Source: Alphaproteobacteria bacterium (GTDB taxonomy: Bacteria; Pseudomonadota; Alphaproteobacteria; Rhizobiales; Rhizobiaceae). From it: a stretch of DNA of 64,000 nt. Shown here piece after piece: positions 26,894 to 35,736 of the stretch (positions are counted from its first letter, which is position 1; every line of letters starts with the position of its first letter). The translations under genes were made by a program, and so were the position numbers. The stretch lies in contig JAHJHT010000010.1 of the NCBI GenBank assembly GCA_018823835.1, positions 1-64,000 on the forward strand. Direction: 5' to 3'. The notes under the pieces were generated by a model. It was not told the origin of the DNA, did not search any database, and was given only the letters and a program-made list of their open reading frames with translations.

Positions 26894-28186
26894 ATGCACG
26901 AGATTACCCCCGAACTGCTCGCGAAGATTCGCAGCCGCTTTGCCCATGTCGACGAATGCCCCTTCCAGGGCCCGCGTGTCTTCTTCGAGAATGCCGGCGG
27001 CGCGCTGACGCTGAAGTCGGTGGTCGAGACTTCCGCCCGGTTCGCGGCGATCCCGGACAACCAGGGGCGCGACAACCCGGCCAGCCATGCGCTGGTCGAG
27101 ATCATCAACAGGGCCAAGGCCGACATGGCCGTGCTGATGAACGCTTCGTCGGGGCAATTCTTCGTCGGCGAAAGCGGAACGGAGCTGCTTTTCCGGATGA
27201 TCCGGACGTCCTGCCTGAACGCCCCGAAGGGCGCCAAGGTACTCGGCAGTTCACTTGAACATCCAGCCTCCCGCTCGGCGGCGCGACGCTGGGCGGAAAT
27301 CGCGGGGCTGGACTACGTCAATGTCCAGCACGACGATTCCACGGGCACAGTGACGGCCGAGGCCTACGCCGCGCACCTCACGCCCGACGTTGCCGTGGCT
27401 ACCATCTTGCACACCTCCCCCGTCACCGGCATGGGCGTCGACGTGGCAGCCGTCGCCGCCGCAATCCGGAAAGTGGCGCCGGATTGCGTGATCATCGTCG
27501 ACGGCATCCAGCATGCTGCCCACGGCCAGCTGGACATCGACAGCTACGGCATCGATGGCTACGCGATCTCGCCCTACAAGGTCTTTTCGCGCCACGGCTT
27601 CGGGGTTGCCTGGATATCCGACCGGCTCGGCGCCCTGCCGCACGACATGCTGATCGGCGCGCCGGCGACCGGCTGGGAATTCGGCACGCGCGACACCGGC
27701 GCCTATGCGACCATGTCGGACGTTGTGGCCTATCTCGACTGGCTCGGCGGCGAGGTCTCGAACGAGACAGATCGCCGTCGCCGGATCGAGGCCGCCGGCC
27801 ATGCCATTCACGCCCACGAGAAGCGTCTGACGGATGCGATGATCCACGGAACCGGAAACCTCAAAGGGCTCAGGGAGATGGAAAATGTCGTCATCCTGGG
27901 CGGAGAGGACAATCCGGCGCGCGAAGGCCTGGTGTCGATCGTCGTCAAGGGGATCAAGTCGACCGACGTGGTCACCCGGCTCAACGACCAGGGCATCAGG
28001 ACCCATACGCGCAAGGCGGATCACTATTCCCGCAACATTCTCGATCCGCTGGGTCTGCCCGACTGCATCCGCATCTCGATGTGCCACTACAACAGCGAGC
28101 ACGAAGTGGCGCAGCTTCTCTCGGCTCTCGAACCGATCGCCGCAGCCGCACCGGCAGAGGACGCGATGGCCGCCACTCAGGCATGA
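26894..28186 (+). CDS. Class V aminotransferase (cysteine desulfurase-like fold type I PLP enzyme)
   Basis: 430 residues, cytoplasmic. PLP-binding features are the phosphate-binding SSGQFFVGESGTELL turn, the aspartate in VIIVDGIQHAAHG, and the Schiff-base Lys in GYAISPYKVFSRHGFGVAW. The DGIQ-H stretch resembles SufS/CsdA and isopenicillin-epimerase-like members; no typical cysteine-loop for sulfur relay is seen, so a true cysteine desulfurase is doubtful. It is 264 bp downstream of the Mo hydroxylase operon in the same direction and converges on the SRPBCC-oxidoreductase fusion. A role in sulfuration of the Mo cofactor or in amino-compound metabolism is only a guess. Confidence 0.85.
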   Translation: MHEITPELLAKIRSRFAHVDECPFQGPRVFFENAGGALTLKSVVETSARFAAIPDNQGRDNPASHALVEIINRAKADMAVLMNASSGQFFVGESGTELLFRMIRTSCLNAPKGAKVLGSSLEHPASRSAARRWAEIAGLDYVNVQHDDSTGTVTAEAYAAHLTPDVAVATILHTSPVTGMGVDVAAVAAAIRKVAPDCVIIVDGIQHAAHGQLDIDSYGIDGYAISPYKVFSRHGFGVAWISDRLGALPHDMLIGAPATGWEFGTRDTGAYATMSDVVAYLDWLGGEVSNETDRRRRIEAAGHAIHAHEKRLTDAMIHGTGNLKGLREMENVVILGGEDNPAREGLVSIVVKGIKSTDVVTRLNDQGIRTHTRKADHYSRNILDPLGLPDCIRISMCHYNSEHEVAQLLSALEPIAAAAPAEDAMAATQA

Positions 28187-28364
28187 CCGGCGGCCTGTAA
28201 GGACTGGCAACGACGGTCGGCAACCCGCCGGCGACACGGGTTCAATCGGTCGGGGATGCACCCGTCTCTGCCAGAATTGCGTGCCGCCGCAGTTGGAATC
28301 TGGACCCGCCCCTACCGGTTCGAGTTCTAAGTGCAGCAATCGTCGGACAGTCGAAGCTGACGGA

Positions 28365-29897
28365 CTAGACCGTCAGGACGAGGGCTCCGGTCGTGCGGCG
28401 AGCTTCGAGGTCGCGGTGTGCCTGCTGCGCCTCGTCCAACCTGTAGCGCGTCGGGGGATCGATCGACACGACCCCCTGCCGCAGAGCACCGAAGAAGCGG
28501 TCGACATGGATGGCCAGTTTCTCGGACGTGTCGGTGAAATGTCCGTAGTTCGGGCGCGAGACGGTCACCGACTTGGAGGCGAAGCGGCCGATGTCCCAGT
28601 CGCCTACCGGGCCTGACGCCTGACCGAAGCTGACGAGATGGCCGCGCACGGCGAGCGCCGCGAGCGAGTCGGCGAAGGTGTCCTTGCCGACCGCATCGTA
28701 GACGACGTTTGCACCGCGTCCGCCGGTCAGGCGCATGACCGCCTCGGCGAAGCTGTCGCGGCTGTAGACGACGACATGGTCGGCACCGCGCGCCGTGGCC
28801 ACACGGGCCTTGTCGTCCGTCGAAACGGTGGCGATCACCGTCGCGCCGAGATGCTTTGCCCATTGCACCAGAAACTGTCCGATGCCGCCGGCGGCGGCGT
28901 GGACCAGCACCGTGTCTCCGGCCTTGACGGGATAGACCTCGTGCAGAAGGAAACTCGCGGCCACGCCCTTGAGCAGGCTGGACGCCGCCGTCTCGTCGGA
29001 AATGTCGTCGGACAGATGCACCAGCAGGTCGGGTGCCATGTTGCGGCGCTCGGCATAGGCGCCGACCGGGGGGCAGGCATAGGCGACGCGGTCGCCGACC
29101 CTGTAGTCCGACACGTCCGAACCGACCGCCTCGATGATGCCGGCCGCCTCCATACCCGGCACGCCCGGCGGCTTCAGCAGGTCGAAATAGCCAGTCCGGC
29201 AATAGACGTCGATGAAGTTGACGCCGATCACGGTATGGCGGATCTGCACCTCGCCGGGTCCGGGATCGGGCAGCGCGATGTCGCGCATGCGCATGACCTC
29301 CGGTCCGCCATGCTCTTCGACCACGATGGCACGCGTCGAAGCGCCATTGGCCGTGGCCGCGGAGACTGCACCCTGCGACGGCGCGCGCGCGCTGGCGCTG
29401 CCGTTCGGAGCGCTGCTGTCGGTCCGGGACAAGGGAGCCTCGGCCCTCGCGACGGGAGTTCCACGCGCCAGCCGCTGCCGAATCGCGGCGAACCCGGCCC
29501 GGTAGATCTGCTCGCTGACCAGCCTGGTCAGTTCATCTCGCCGCTCGGGCGGCGGGTTGAACTCGCAGTGCCACTCCCAATAGGTCCGCTCGCCGTCGGT
29601 CACCGGTTTGAGGCGGATGGTGGCGACATAGCCCATCAGGGGCAGCGGCGCCTCGAGCAGGCAATAGGTCAGCGTGGTCTGGTCGTCCGAAAGCGCCAGA
29701 AGCTGCTCGCGCAGACGGCTGCCGTCGCCGAGTTTGAAGTCCCGCACCGAACCGATCGCGTCGACTGGTTCGCCTCCCTCGATCTCGCTCGAAGCGATGG
29801 CAGGGTGCCAGCGGTCATGGCCGTTGAAGTCGCGCAGGATCGACCAGACATGATCGATCGGCGCATCGATAATCGTTGACTGGCGAATCTTGACCAT
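28365..29897 (-). CDS. Fusion: SRPBCC (polyketide cyclase-like) domain plus quinone oxidoreductase
   Basis: 510 residues in one uninterrupted frame. Residues 1-146 form an SRPBCC/START-like ligand-binding domain (IIDAPIDHVWSILRDFNGH); 147-187 is a Ser/Ala/Gly/Pro-rich linker; 188-510 is a zinc-free medium-chain dehydrogenase of the quinone oxidoreductase type, with HAAAGGIGQFLVQWAKHLGA for NADPH and no zinc Cys cluster. The N-terminal domain is related to the separate SRPBCC gene six bases upstream, which suggests duplication and fusion. It probably hands a hydrophobic carbonyl or quinone substrate to the reductase domain; that link is inferred. Confidence 0.9.
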   Translation of the reverse strand: MVKIRQSTIIDAPIDHVWSILRDFNGHDRWHPAIASSEIEGGEPVDAIGSVRDFKLGDGSRLREQLLALSDDQTTLTYCLLEAPLPLMGYVATIRLKPVTDGERTYWEWHCEFNPPPERRDELTRLVSEQIYRAGFAAIRQRLARGTPVARAEAPLSRTDSSAPNGSASARAPSQGAVSAATANGASTRAIVVEEHGGPEVMRMRDIALPDPGPGEVQIRHTVIGVNFIDVYCRTGYFDLLKPPGVPGMEAAGIIEAVGSDVSDYRVGDRVAYACPPVGAYAERRNMAPDLLVHLSDDISDETAASSLLKGVAASFLLHEVYPVKAGDTVLVHAAAGGIGQFLVQWAKHLGATVIATVSTDDKARVATARGADHVVVYSRDSFAEAVMRLTGGRGANVVYDAVGKDTFADSLAALAVRGHLVSFGQASGPVGDWDIGRFASKSVTVSRPNYGHFTDTSEKLAIHVDRFFGALRQGVVSIDPPTRYRLDEAQQAHRDLEARRTTGALVLTV

Positions 29898-29903
29898 CGG
29901 CGG

Positions 29904-30341
29904 CTAGCGCCCGAAGCGCTGCTTCAGGGCATTGAAGGCCGTCTGGAAGACGCCGCTGCCGATCTGCTGGACCAGGGCGGACTCGCGCTCGGGCGGACAG
30001 TCGAAATCGGCCTGCCACTCGGCGAAGGTGGCGTTGCCGTCCGTGACAGGCGTCAGCGACAGGGTGGCAATGTAGTTTTCGACAGCCATAGGGCTTTCGA
30101 GGATCGCGTAGCTGCACGACAGGTCGTAGTCGGACAGCGCCAGCAGCCGCTCGCGGATCACACCGCCGTCCTTCAGTCGGAAATTTCGGATGCACCCCAC
30201 CTGGTCGGATTTCGCGCCCTGTTCGATACGGCTCTCCGCCACGAAGGGAGTCCAGCCTGGCAGCCCGTTGAAATCGCGGACCACCTGCCAGACCGACGCG
30301 GCCGGCGCCGGAATGACGGTGGAAACGTAGACTTTTGTCAT
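29904..30341 (-). CDS. SRPBCC (polyketide cyclase/dehydrase-like) family protein
   Basis: 145 residues, single helix-grip domain: STVIPAPAASVWQVVRDFNGLPGW at the N-terminus, a long C-terminal helix ending ALVQQIGSGVFQTAFNALKQRF. The fold makes a deep hydrophobic pocket used for lipids, aromatics or polyketides. It shares the local pattern W..VRDFNG, (I/V)REx-LLALSD, VTDG and PPER with the N-terminus of the fusion just downstream, so the two are paralogues. Six bases separate them. Ligand unknown. Confidence 0.88.
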   Translation of the reverse strand: MTKVYVSTVIPAPAASVWQVVRDFNGLPGWTPFVAESRIEQGAKSDQVGCIRNFRLKDGGVIRERLLALSDYDLSCSYAILESPMAVENYIATLSLTPVTDGNATFAEWQADFDCPPERESALVQQIGSGVFQTAFNALKQRFGR

Positions 30342-30425
30342 GAATGCACTTTTCCGCCAGTCAGTCGGGCATCAGGCCCGCCCGCACCGCCGCGTGTCCA
30401 CGGTGCCGGGCAGACAAGAAGACGA

Positions 30426-32621
30426 TCAGCGGTCGCGGTCGTCATCGTCGTCCTTGGCAGGCTTCGGCTTGCCGCCCTTCTTGTCCCGAGTCAGGCTTGA
30501 AATATCCTTGGCGTCGCGCAGCACGTCGGTCATGCGCCCGAGCGAACCGCCCTCAATGCCGATCTCCTTCATCAAATTGTCGATCATCGGCGCCTGCACA
30601 CGGTAGCGCAGCGCGGAATCGATGACCTCGTCGGTGACATTGCGGTTGCCCCCGGTGCCGCCGCTCATGCCGTCGACATGCAGGATCTTGATGCCCTCGA
30701 TCTTTTCCATCGGCTTGACGCTTTCGCGCACGATGCCCTCGATGTGATCGAGGAGCTTGCCGCGCAGACGGCCAGCGCGTGCCTCTTCCGACAGAACGTT
30801 CTCGGCCTCGTTGATCTGCTTCTGGCCAGCCGCATCCACCGCGTAGCGCTCGGCAGCTGCCAGCGCGTGGATCTTTTCGGCGTCGGCCGAGGCAATGGCT
30901 GCGATCTTCTGGGCTTCGGCGAGGCTCTTGGCCGCCTTCATCTCGGCATCCGCCTTGGCGGTAACGCGGATGGTCTCGCGTTCGGCCTCGCGCTGCGCGC
31001 CGATCAGGTCGGTCAGCTTGCGCCGTTCGGCGATTTCGCGCTCGCGGGTTGTGAAGGACTGCTCCTCGGCCTGGATCGCCTTGGCGCGGACGGCCTCGGA
31101 TGCTGCCATTGCCGCGGAACGCTCCTGCGTCTTCTTGGCGATGTCGATGGCCTTCTGGATTTCCGCGATCTCGATCGTCTTGTCGTTCTCGACACCCATC
31201 TGGCGGATTTCGCGGTCCTTGATGAGGCGAGCCTCGTCGATGCCGCGTGCCGTCTGGATTCGAGCCCGCTCGACTTCCTCGCTGGACGCGATCTCGGCTT
31301 CCTCGAATGCCTGACGCTTGGCGATCTGCAGCGCTTCCAGATTGCGTTCGCGCTCGATGCGGACCTGATCGAGCAGACGGTCCTGGCTGATCCGCGTCGA
31401 TTCCGTCTCCTGGGAAGCAAGTATCTCGGCACGCCGCTTCTCGGCTTCCGCGCGGGTTACTTCGGCGGCCTTCTCGGCAAGTGCAATCTGACGCTCCAGC
31501 TCGGCAATCTCCAGCGCCTCCTTACGCTGGATTTCCAGTTCGCTCTGGGCGCCCTGGCGGTTGATGCGCGCCTTCTCCAGTTCGAGCTCCAGCGCAATCT
31601 GCTCACGCTCGGTTTTCTCGCGCGACTTCAGCTCGGCCTCGTCCAGGGCACGGCGCCGGGCGATCTCGCGACGCTGGGTCTCTTCCTCGCTCTTGATGCG
31701 CTCCTCGGTGATGGCGCGCTCCTGCGCCAGCCTCGACTTCTCGACGATCTCGCGCGCCGAGAGCTGGGCCTGCTCCGATTCCTGGTCGCGCAACGCACGC
31801 TCCTTGGCGAGCTCCGAACGCTGCCCGGCGCGGCGAACCTCGACCTCGCGCTCCTGTTCCAGTCGCGCATATTCGCTGTCGCGGTCGATCTCCAGAACCT
31901 TGCGATGCGTTTCGAGGTTCTGGTTGCGGATGTCGACCAGCGTGCGCTGCTCGATCTCGTTGCGCATGCGGCGGCGCGTTTCGATCGATTCCGTCAGCGC
32001 CGTCAGACCTTCGGCGTCGAAGGCGTTCGACGGATCGAAGAACTCCAGGCTTGTCTGGTCGAGGTCGACGATTGCGACGCTCTCGAGCTCGAGGCCATTC
32101 TGCGCCAGCGCTTCCGACGCGACTTCCTTGACCTGGCGGGCATAGTCGCCACGCAGCTCGTGCATCTCCTCGAGCGACATCTGCGCCGCAATCGTGCGCA
32201 TCGCGGCGGAGAACTTGCCCTCGAGCAGTTCACGGATACCTTCTGGCTGCAGCGAGCGTCGACCAAGAGTCTGTGCCGCCGAGGCGACGGATTCCCGGCT
32301 CGAGCCTACCCGCACGAAGAACTCGGCAATCAGGTCGACGCGCATGCGGTTCTTGGTGATCAGCGCCGTCTGCTCGCCGCGGCGCACCTCGATGCGCATG
32401 ACGTTCATGTTGACGGGCGTGATCTCGTGCAGCACCGGGATGACGAAGGCGCCGCCGTTGACGACCACCTTTTCGCCCATGAAGCCGGTCCGCACGAACG
32501 CCGTCTCCTTGGTCGAGCGGCGATACAGCCAGCGAAGGACATAGACGGCGACCACCACCACAATCGCGGCGATGATCAGCCACAAGAGAAATGCACCGAA
32601 GGTCTGTGCGGCCATTGTCAT
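30426..32621 (-). CDS. Flotillin/YqiK-like SPFH protein with very long coiled coil
   Basis: 731 residues. An N-terminal membrane helix (FLLWLIIAAIVVVVAVYVLRWL, about 9-32) is followed by the SPFH/band 7 domain (about 35-215). From about 215 to 630 runs a charged helix rich in Glu, Arg, Ala and Gln that must form a long coiled coil; the tail ends in Lys/Asp-rich residues. The protein is clearly longer than E. coli YqiK (553 residues), mostly in the coil. Such proteins scaffold membrane microdomains. The usual NfeD partner is not adjacent. The gene stands 97 bp behind the LivF-UPF0261 fusion on the same strand. Confidence 0.9.
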   Translation of the reverse strand: MTMAAQTFGAFLLWLIIAAIVVVVAVYVLRWLYRRSTKETAFVRTGFMGEKVVVNGGAFVIPVLHEITPVNMNVMRIEVRRGEQTALITKNRMRVDLIAEFFVRVGSSRESVASAAQTLGRRSLQPEGIRELLEGKFSAAMRTIAAQMSLEEMHELRGDYARQVKEVASEALAQNGLELESVAIVDLDQTSLEFFDPSNAFDAEGLTALTESIETRRRMRNEIEQRTLVDIRNQNLETHRKVLEIDRDSEYARLEQEREVEVRRAGQRSELAKERALRDQESEQAQLSAREIVEKSRLAQERAITEERIKSEEETQRREIARRRALDEAELKSREKTEREQIALELELEKARINRQGAQSELEIQRKEALEIAELERQIALAEKAAEVTRAEAEKRRAEILASQETESTRISQDRLLDQVRIERERNLEALQIAKRQAFEEAEIASSEEVERARIQTARGIDEARLIKDREIRQMGVENDKTIEIAEIQKAIDIAKKTQERSAAMAASEAVRAKAIQAEEQSFTTREREIAERRKLTDLIGAQREAERETIRVTAKADAEMKAAKSLAEAQKIAAIASADAEKIHALAAAERYAVDAAGQKQINEAENVLSEEARAGRLRGKLLDHIEGIVRESVKPMEKIEGIKILHVDGMSGGTGGNRNVTDEVIDSALRYRVQAPMIDNLMKEIGIEGGSLGRMTDVLRDAKDISSLTRDKKGGKPKPAKDDDDDRDR

Positions 32622-32718
32622 GCTCTCCCGAAGAAACTGCAGCCGGCATCAGCCGGCAGGTCTGAATTTATCCATGCCCGACAGGCAAATGCAAAGTGTG
32701 CGGCGCGCGCGACCTGCA

Positions 32719-34929
32719 TCAGGCGCTCCGCATCATTTTCGGCGCGACCGACTGGAACGCCGTCACCAGCGCCGTCACGAACGTTTCGTTATTGATGTTA
32801 CCGGCGACCCGCTCAACGCGCCGTGTCGGCGAGATGCGAACCGTTTTTTCGATTGCCTCAAACAGCGCATTGTCGGCCTCCGGGTCGAAAAACGGCTGTC
32901 CCGGCGCATCCAGCATCGACACTCCGCCCTCGGGCAGCAGAAATCGCACCGGACCGTTCATCTCGTTCAGCCGCCCGCCGATCCACTCGCCGAAGGCACG
33001 GTTCTCGTCGCGTGTCGTGCGCATGAGAGTAACGTTCGGATTGTGGATGACGAACTTTCGGTTCCTGAACTTTTCCGGGACGCTCTCGCGCGGCCCGAAA
33101 TTGACCATGTCGAGCGCTCCGACCGAACCGACATAGGGCAGTCCGGTCCGGATCGCCGCACTGAAGCGCGTCTCGTCGGCCGGGAACACGCCGCCGACGA
33201 TCATGTCGGCAATTTCCGTCGTGGTGATGTCGAGGAACCCGGAGAGCAGGCCAGAGTTGCCCAGCCCCTCCATGGCGCGGCCGCCGATGCCGGTGGCGTG
33301 GAAAACCAGGCAGTCATAGTCGGCTTCAAGGCGTTTCGTCACGGCCTGAACGCAGGGCGTTGTCACGCCGAACATGGTGATGCCGATGGCCGGGCGCGAC
33401 AGCTTGCGCCTGGCCTCGCGCACGTCGGCGCTCGGCAGTTGTGCGATCATGCCAGCCATCGCGTGCGCGGCGTTGCCGAGCACGGCCTCGGTGATCGAGT
33501 TCAGCCCCTGCACATCGGCCACCGAATGGAACATCATGATATCGGCGCCACCGACATACTTGCCAACATCGCCGGCAGCGACCGTCGAGACCATGATCTT
33601 CGGAATGCCGACGGGCAGGCCGCGCATGCCGGCCGTGGCAAGCGTGGTGCCGCCGGAGCCGCCGGCCGAGATGATGCCGCCGATATCCCTCTCCCGCTCG
33701 ATCCAGCGGGCAAACGCCTCAGCCATCGCCTCCACGGATTTTCCGCGGTCGCCTGAGATGACTTCGGACGTACCGCGCGGATGCATGCTGGCGACCTGGT
33801 TCGCCGGGACGTCGGCGCTCGACGGCTTGCCGGATGTCGACAGGTCGACCGTGCGCACCGGAATGCCGAGCTTTTTCAGCCGGTCGGCCATGAAGCGCAG
33901 CTCCTTGCCCTTGGTGTCGAACGTGCCGACGACCAGCGCGGTGCGGCCGATCCGCTCCGCAAAGGGGATGGCGAAGATCTTCTTCGTCTCATCGGCGGGC
34001 GTCGTCTTCTCGACGGCAGTCTGGCGCAGCGTCGCCGCCGGTACGTTCCAGCGGTTGGGCAGATCCGTCACCGGCCGGTAGGCGCGAACGCCGCTGCTGT
34101 CGGCCGTTTCGCCGCCGCTGCGCTCGATCCGGTAGACGTCGGCAAGCTGTTCCTGCGCTTGCGCCATTTCGGCCGGCTGCGGCGTCGTCTCGACATCTGC
34201 GTGACGGCCGACCCCGAGCAGGCTCTGCTGCAACTCGCGGTCGCTGGCGAGTTCCTTTGCATCCATGATGCGGTTGATGCGGCCATTGACCATGATCGCG
34301 ACACGGTCTGAGACAGCGGTCGCAACACCAATATTCTGTTCGATGACGAGGATCGCCATCTCGCCTTCTTCCGCGAGCGTCACCAGCATGCGCTCGACCT
34401 GATCGACGATGACGGGAGCCAGGCCTTCGGTCGGCTCGTCCATCACCAGCAATTTGGGGTCGGACAGCAGCGCGCGCGAAATCGCCAGCATCTGCTGCTC
34501 GCCGCCAGACAGCTGCGAGCCGCCATTGCCCTTGCGTTCGGCCAGCCGCGGGAAAGTCTGGTAGACGCGCTCGACTGTCCATGTCGCATCGCGCCGGCTG
34601 CCCGCCGCGAGCCTCAGATGCTCGTCAACCGTCAGGCTTGGCCAGACCCGCCGGCCTTGCGGCACGTAGCCAACGCCAAGCCGGTTGATCTGGTGCGACT
34701 CCAGCGAGGAGACCTCCCGTCCGTCGACCCGGATCGAGCCGGAACGCGGGCGCATCAGCCCGGTGATGGTATTGCAGAGCGTCGTCTTGCCCATGCCGTT
34801 GCGGCCGACGACCGACAGCACGCCGCGTTCCAGCGTCAGCGAGACGCCCTGGATTGCGTGTGACTCGCCGTAATAGACGTGGAGGTCGTCGATCTTCAGG
34901 GCAGCTCTTCCGACGGCGCGCTCAGCCAT
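32719..34929 (-). CDS. Fusion: LivF-type ABC ATPase plus UPF0261 (Tm-1-like) domain
   Basis: 736 residues in one frame. Residues 1-245 are a branched-chain-type ABC ATPase: Walker A 42-50 (GRNGMGKTT), signature LSGGEQ at 140-145, Walker B LLVMDE at 160-165. Residues about 246-325 are a linker. Residues about 328-732 are a complete UPF0261/Tm-1-like protein (VVGTFDTKGKELRFMADRL, GGSGGTTLATAGMRGLPVG, FHATGIGGRAMEGL), a family of unknown biochemical role with an ATP-binding fold. The start overlaps the end of livG by eight bases. It would drive import with LivG, LivH and LivM; the UPF0261 part may act on the imported compound or sense it. Confidence 0.93.
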   Translation of the reverse strand: MAERAVGRAALKIDDLHVYYGESHAIQGVSLTLERGVLSVVGRNGMGKTTLCNTITGLMRPRSGSIRVDGREVSSLESHQINRLGVGYVPQGRRVWPSLTVDEHLRLAAGSRRDATWTVERVYQTFPRLAERKGNGGSQLSGGEQQMLAISRALLSDPKLLVMDEPTEGLAPVIVDQVERMLVTLAEEGEMAILVIEQNIGVATAVSDRVAIMVNGRINRIMDAKELASDRELQQSLLGVGRHADVETTPQPAEMAQAQEQLADVYRIERSGGETADSSGVRAYRPVTDLPNRWNVPAATLRQTAVEKTTPADETKKIFAIPFAERIGRTALVVGTFDTKGKELRFMADRLKKLGIPVRTVDLSTSGKPSSADVPANQVASMHPRGTSEVISGDRGKSVEAMAEAFARWIERERDIGGIISAGGSGGTTLATAGMRGLPVGIPKIMVSTVAAGDVGKYVGGADIMMFHSVADVQGLNSITEAVLGNAAHAMAGMIAQLPSADVREARRKLSRPAIGITMFGVTTPCVQAVTKRLEADYDCLVFHATGIGGRAMEGLGNSGLLSGFLDITTTEIADMIVGGVFPADETRFSAAIRTGLPYVGSVGALDMVNFGPRESVPEKFRNRKFVIHNPNVTLMRTTRDENRAFGEWIGGRLNEMNGPVRFLLPEGGVSMLDAPGQPFFDPEADNALFEAIEKTVRISPTRRVERVAGNINNETFVTALVTAFQSVAPKMMRSA

Positions 34930-35710
34930 GACGGCCTCCGCCGAGGTAGATTTCCTGCACCTGCGGATCGTTCTCGATCTCTTCGGGCGTGCCTTCCTTG
35001 AACAGCTTGCCGTTGTGCATCATCGACACGTAGTCGGAGACGCGGAGCGCGACGTCGAGATCGTGCTCGATGATGACGTAACCGATATGCTTGGGCAGCG
35101 CGTTGAGGATCGCGACGAGGTCGCGCCTCTCGGTGGGCGACAGCCCCGCTGCCGGTTCGTCGAACAGGATGAAGCGCGGTGCACCGGCAAGCGCCAACGC
35201 TATTTCGAGCTGGCGCTGCTGCCCGTGGGAGAGCGTCGCGACCATCGTGTCCCTGATGTCCTCGAGATGCACGGCGTGCAGAATGAGCTCGGCCTGCGCC
35301 ATGTTCACGTCGTCCGGCTTCGGCCGGATCAGCGAGAACCGGTTGCGCGACACGCCGCGGCAGGCGAGGAAAATTCCGTCCAGCACCGTCAGGCCGCCGA
35401 ACAGCTGCGATATCTGGTAGGTGCGCCGCAGGCCGCGCCGGATGCGCTCATGCGGCGGCAACATCGTGATGTCCTCGCCGAAAAAACGGATCTTGCCGGC
35501 GGTCGGCATGAAGTCGCCTGTTATGGCATTGAACAGCGTCGTCTTGCCGGCCCCGTTGGAGCCGAGGACCGCGCGCCTTTCGCCAGCCGCGATCCTCATA
35601 TTCACGCTGGATACAGCAACCAAGGCACCGAACTGACGCGTCACGCCGTCGAGCTCCAACGCATGTGCGTTGGAGCTCTGCAGGCGCGATGCGGCGATCG
35701 GTTCAGCCAC
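34922..35710 (-). CDS. LivG-type ABC transporter ATP-binding protein
   Basis: 262-residue ATPase with Walker A GSNGAGKTTLFNAITGDF, signature LSHGQQRQLEIALAL and Walker B RFILFDEPAAGLS. LivG-family proteins pair with LivF in hydrophobic amino-acid/urea (HAAT) importers. It overlaps the LivF fusion by eight bases and lies 26 bp behind the binding-protein gene. Note LSHGQ in place of LSGGQ, which is common in LivG. Confidence 0.93.
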   Translation of the reverse strand: MAEPIAASRLQSSNAHALELDGVTRQFGALVAVSSVNMRIAAGERRAVLGSNGAGKTTLFNAITGDFMPTAGKIRFFGEDITMLPPHERIRRGLRRTYQISQLFGGLTVLDGIFLACRGVSRNRFSLIRPKPDDVNMAQAELILHAVHLEDIRDTMVATLSHGQQRQLEIALALAGAPRFILFDEPAAGLSPTERRDLVAILNALPKHIGYVIIEHDLDVALRVSDYVSMMHNGKLFKEGTPEEIENDPQVQEIYLGGGRHG

Positions 35711-35736
35711 TGGTGCGGTCTCCTGCCAGTTGCCTG

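Noticed and set aside
30678..32795. Long plus-strand frame antisense to the flotillin gene
   Set aside because: Composition mirrors the coiled-coil gene opposite (Leu/Arg/Asp runs). No motif or start signal.
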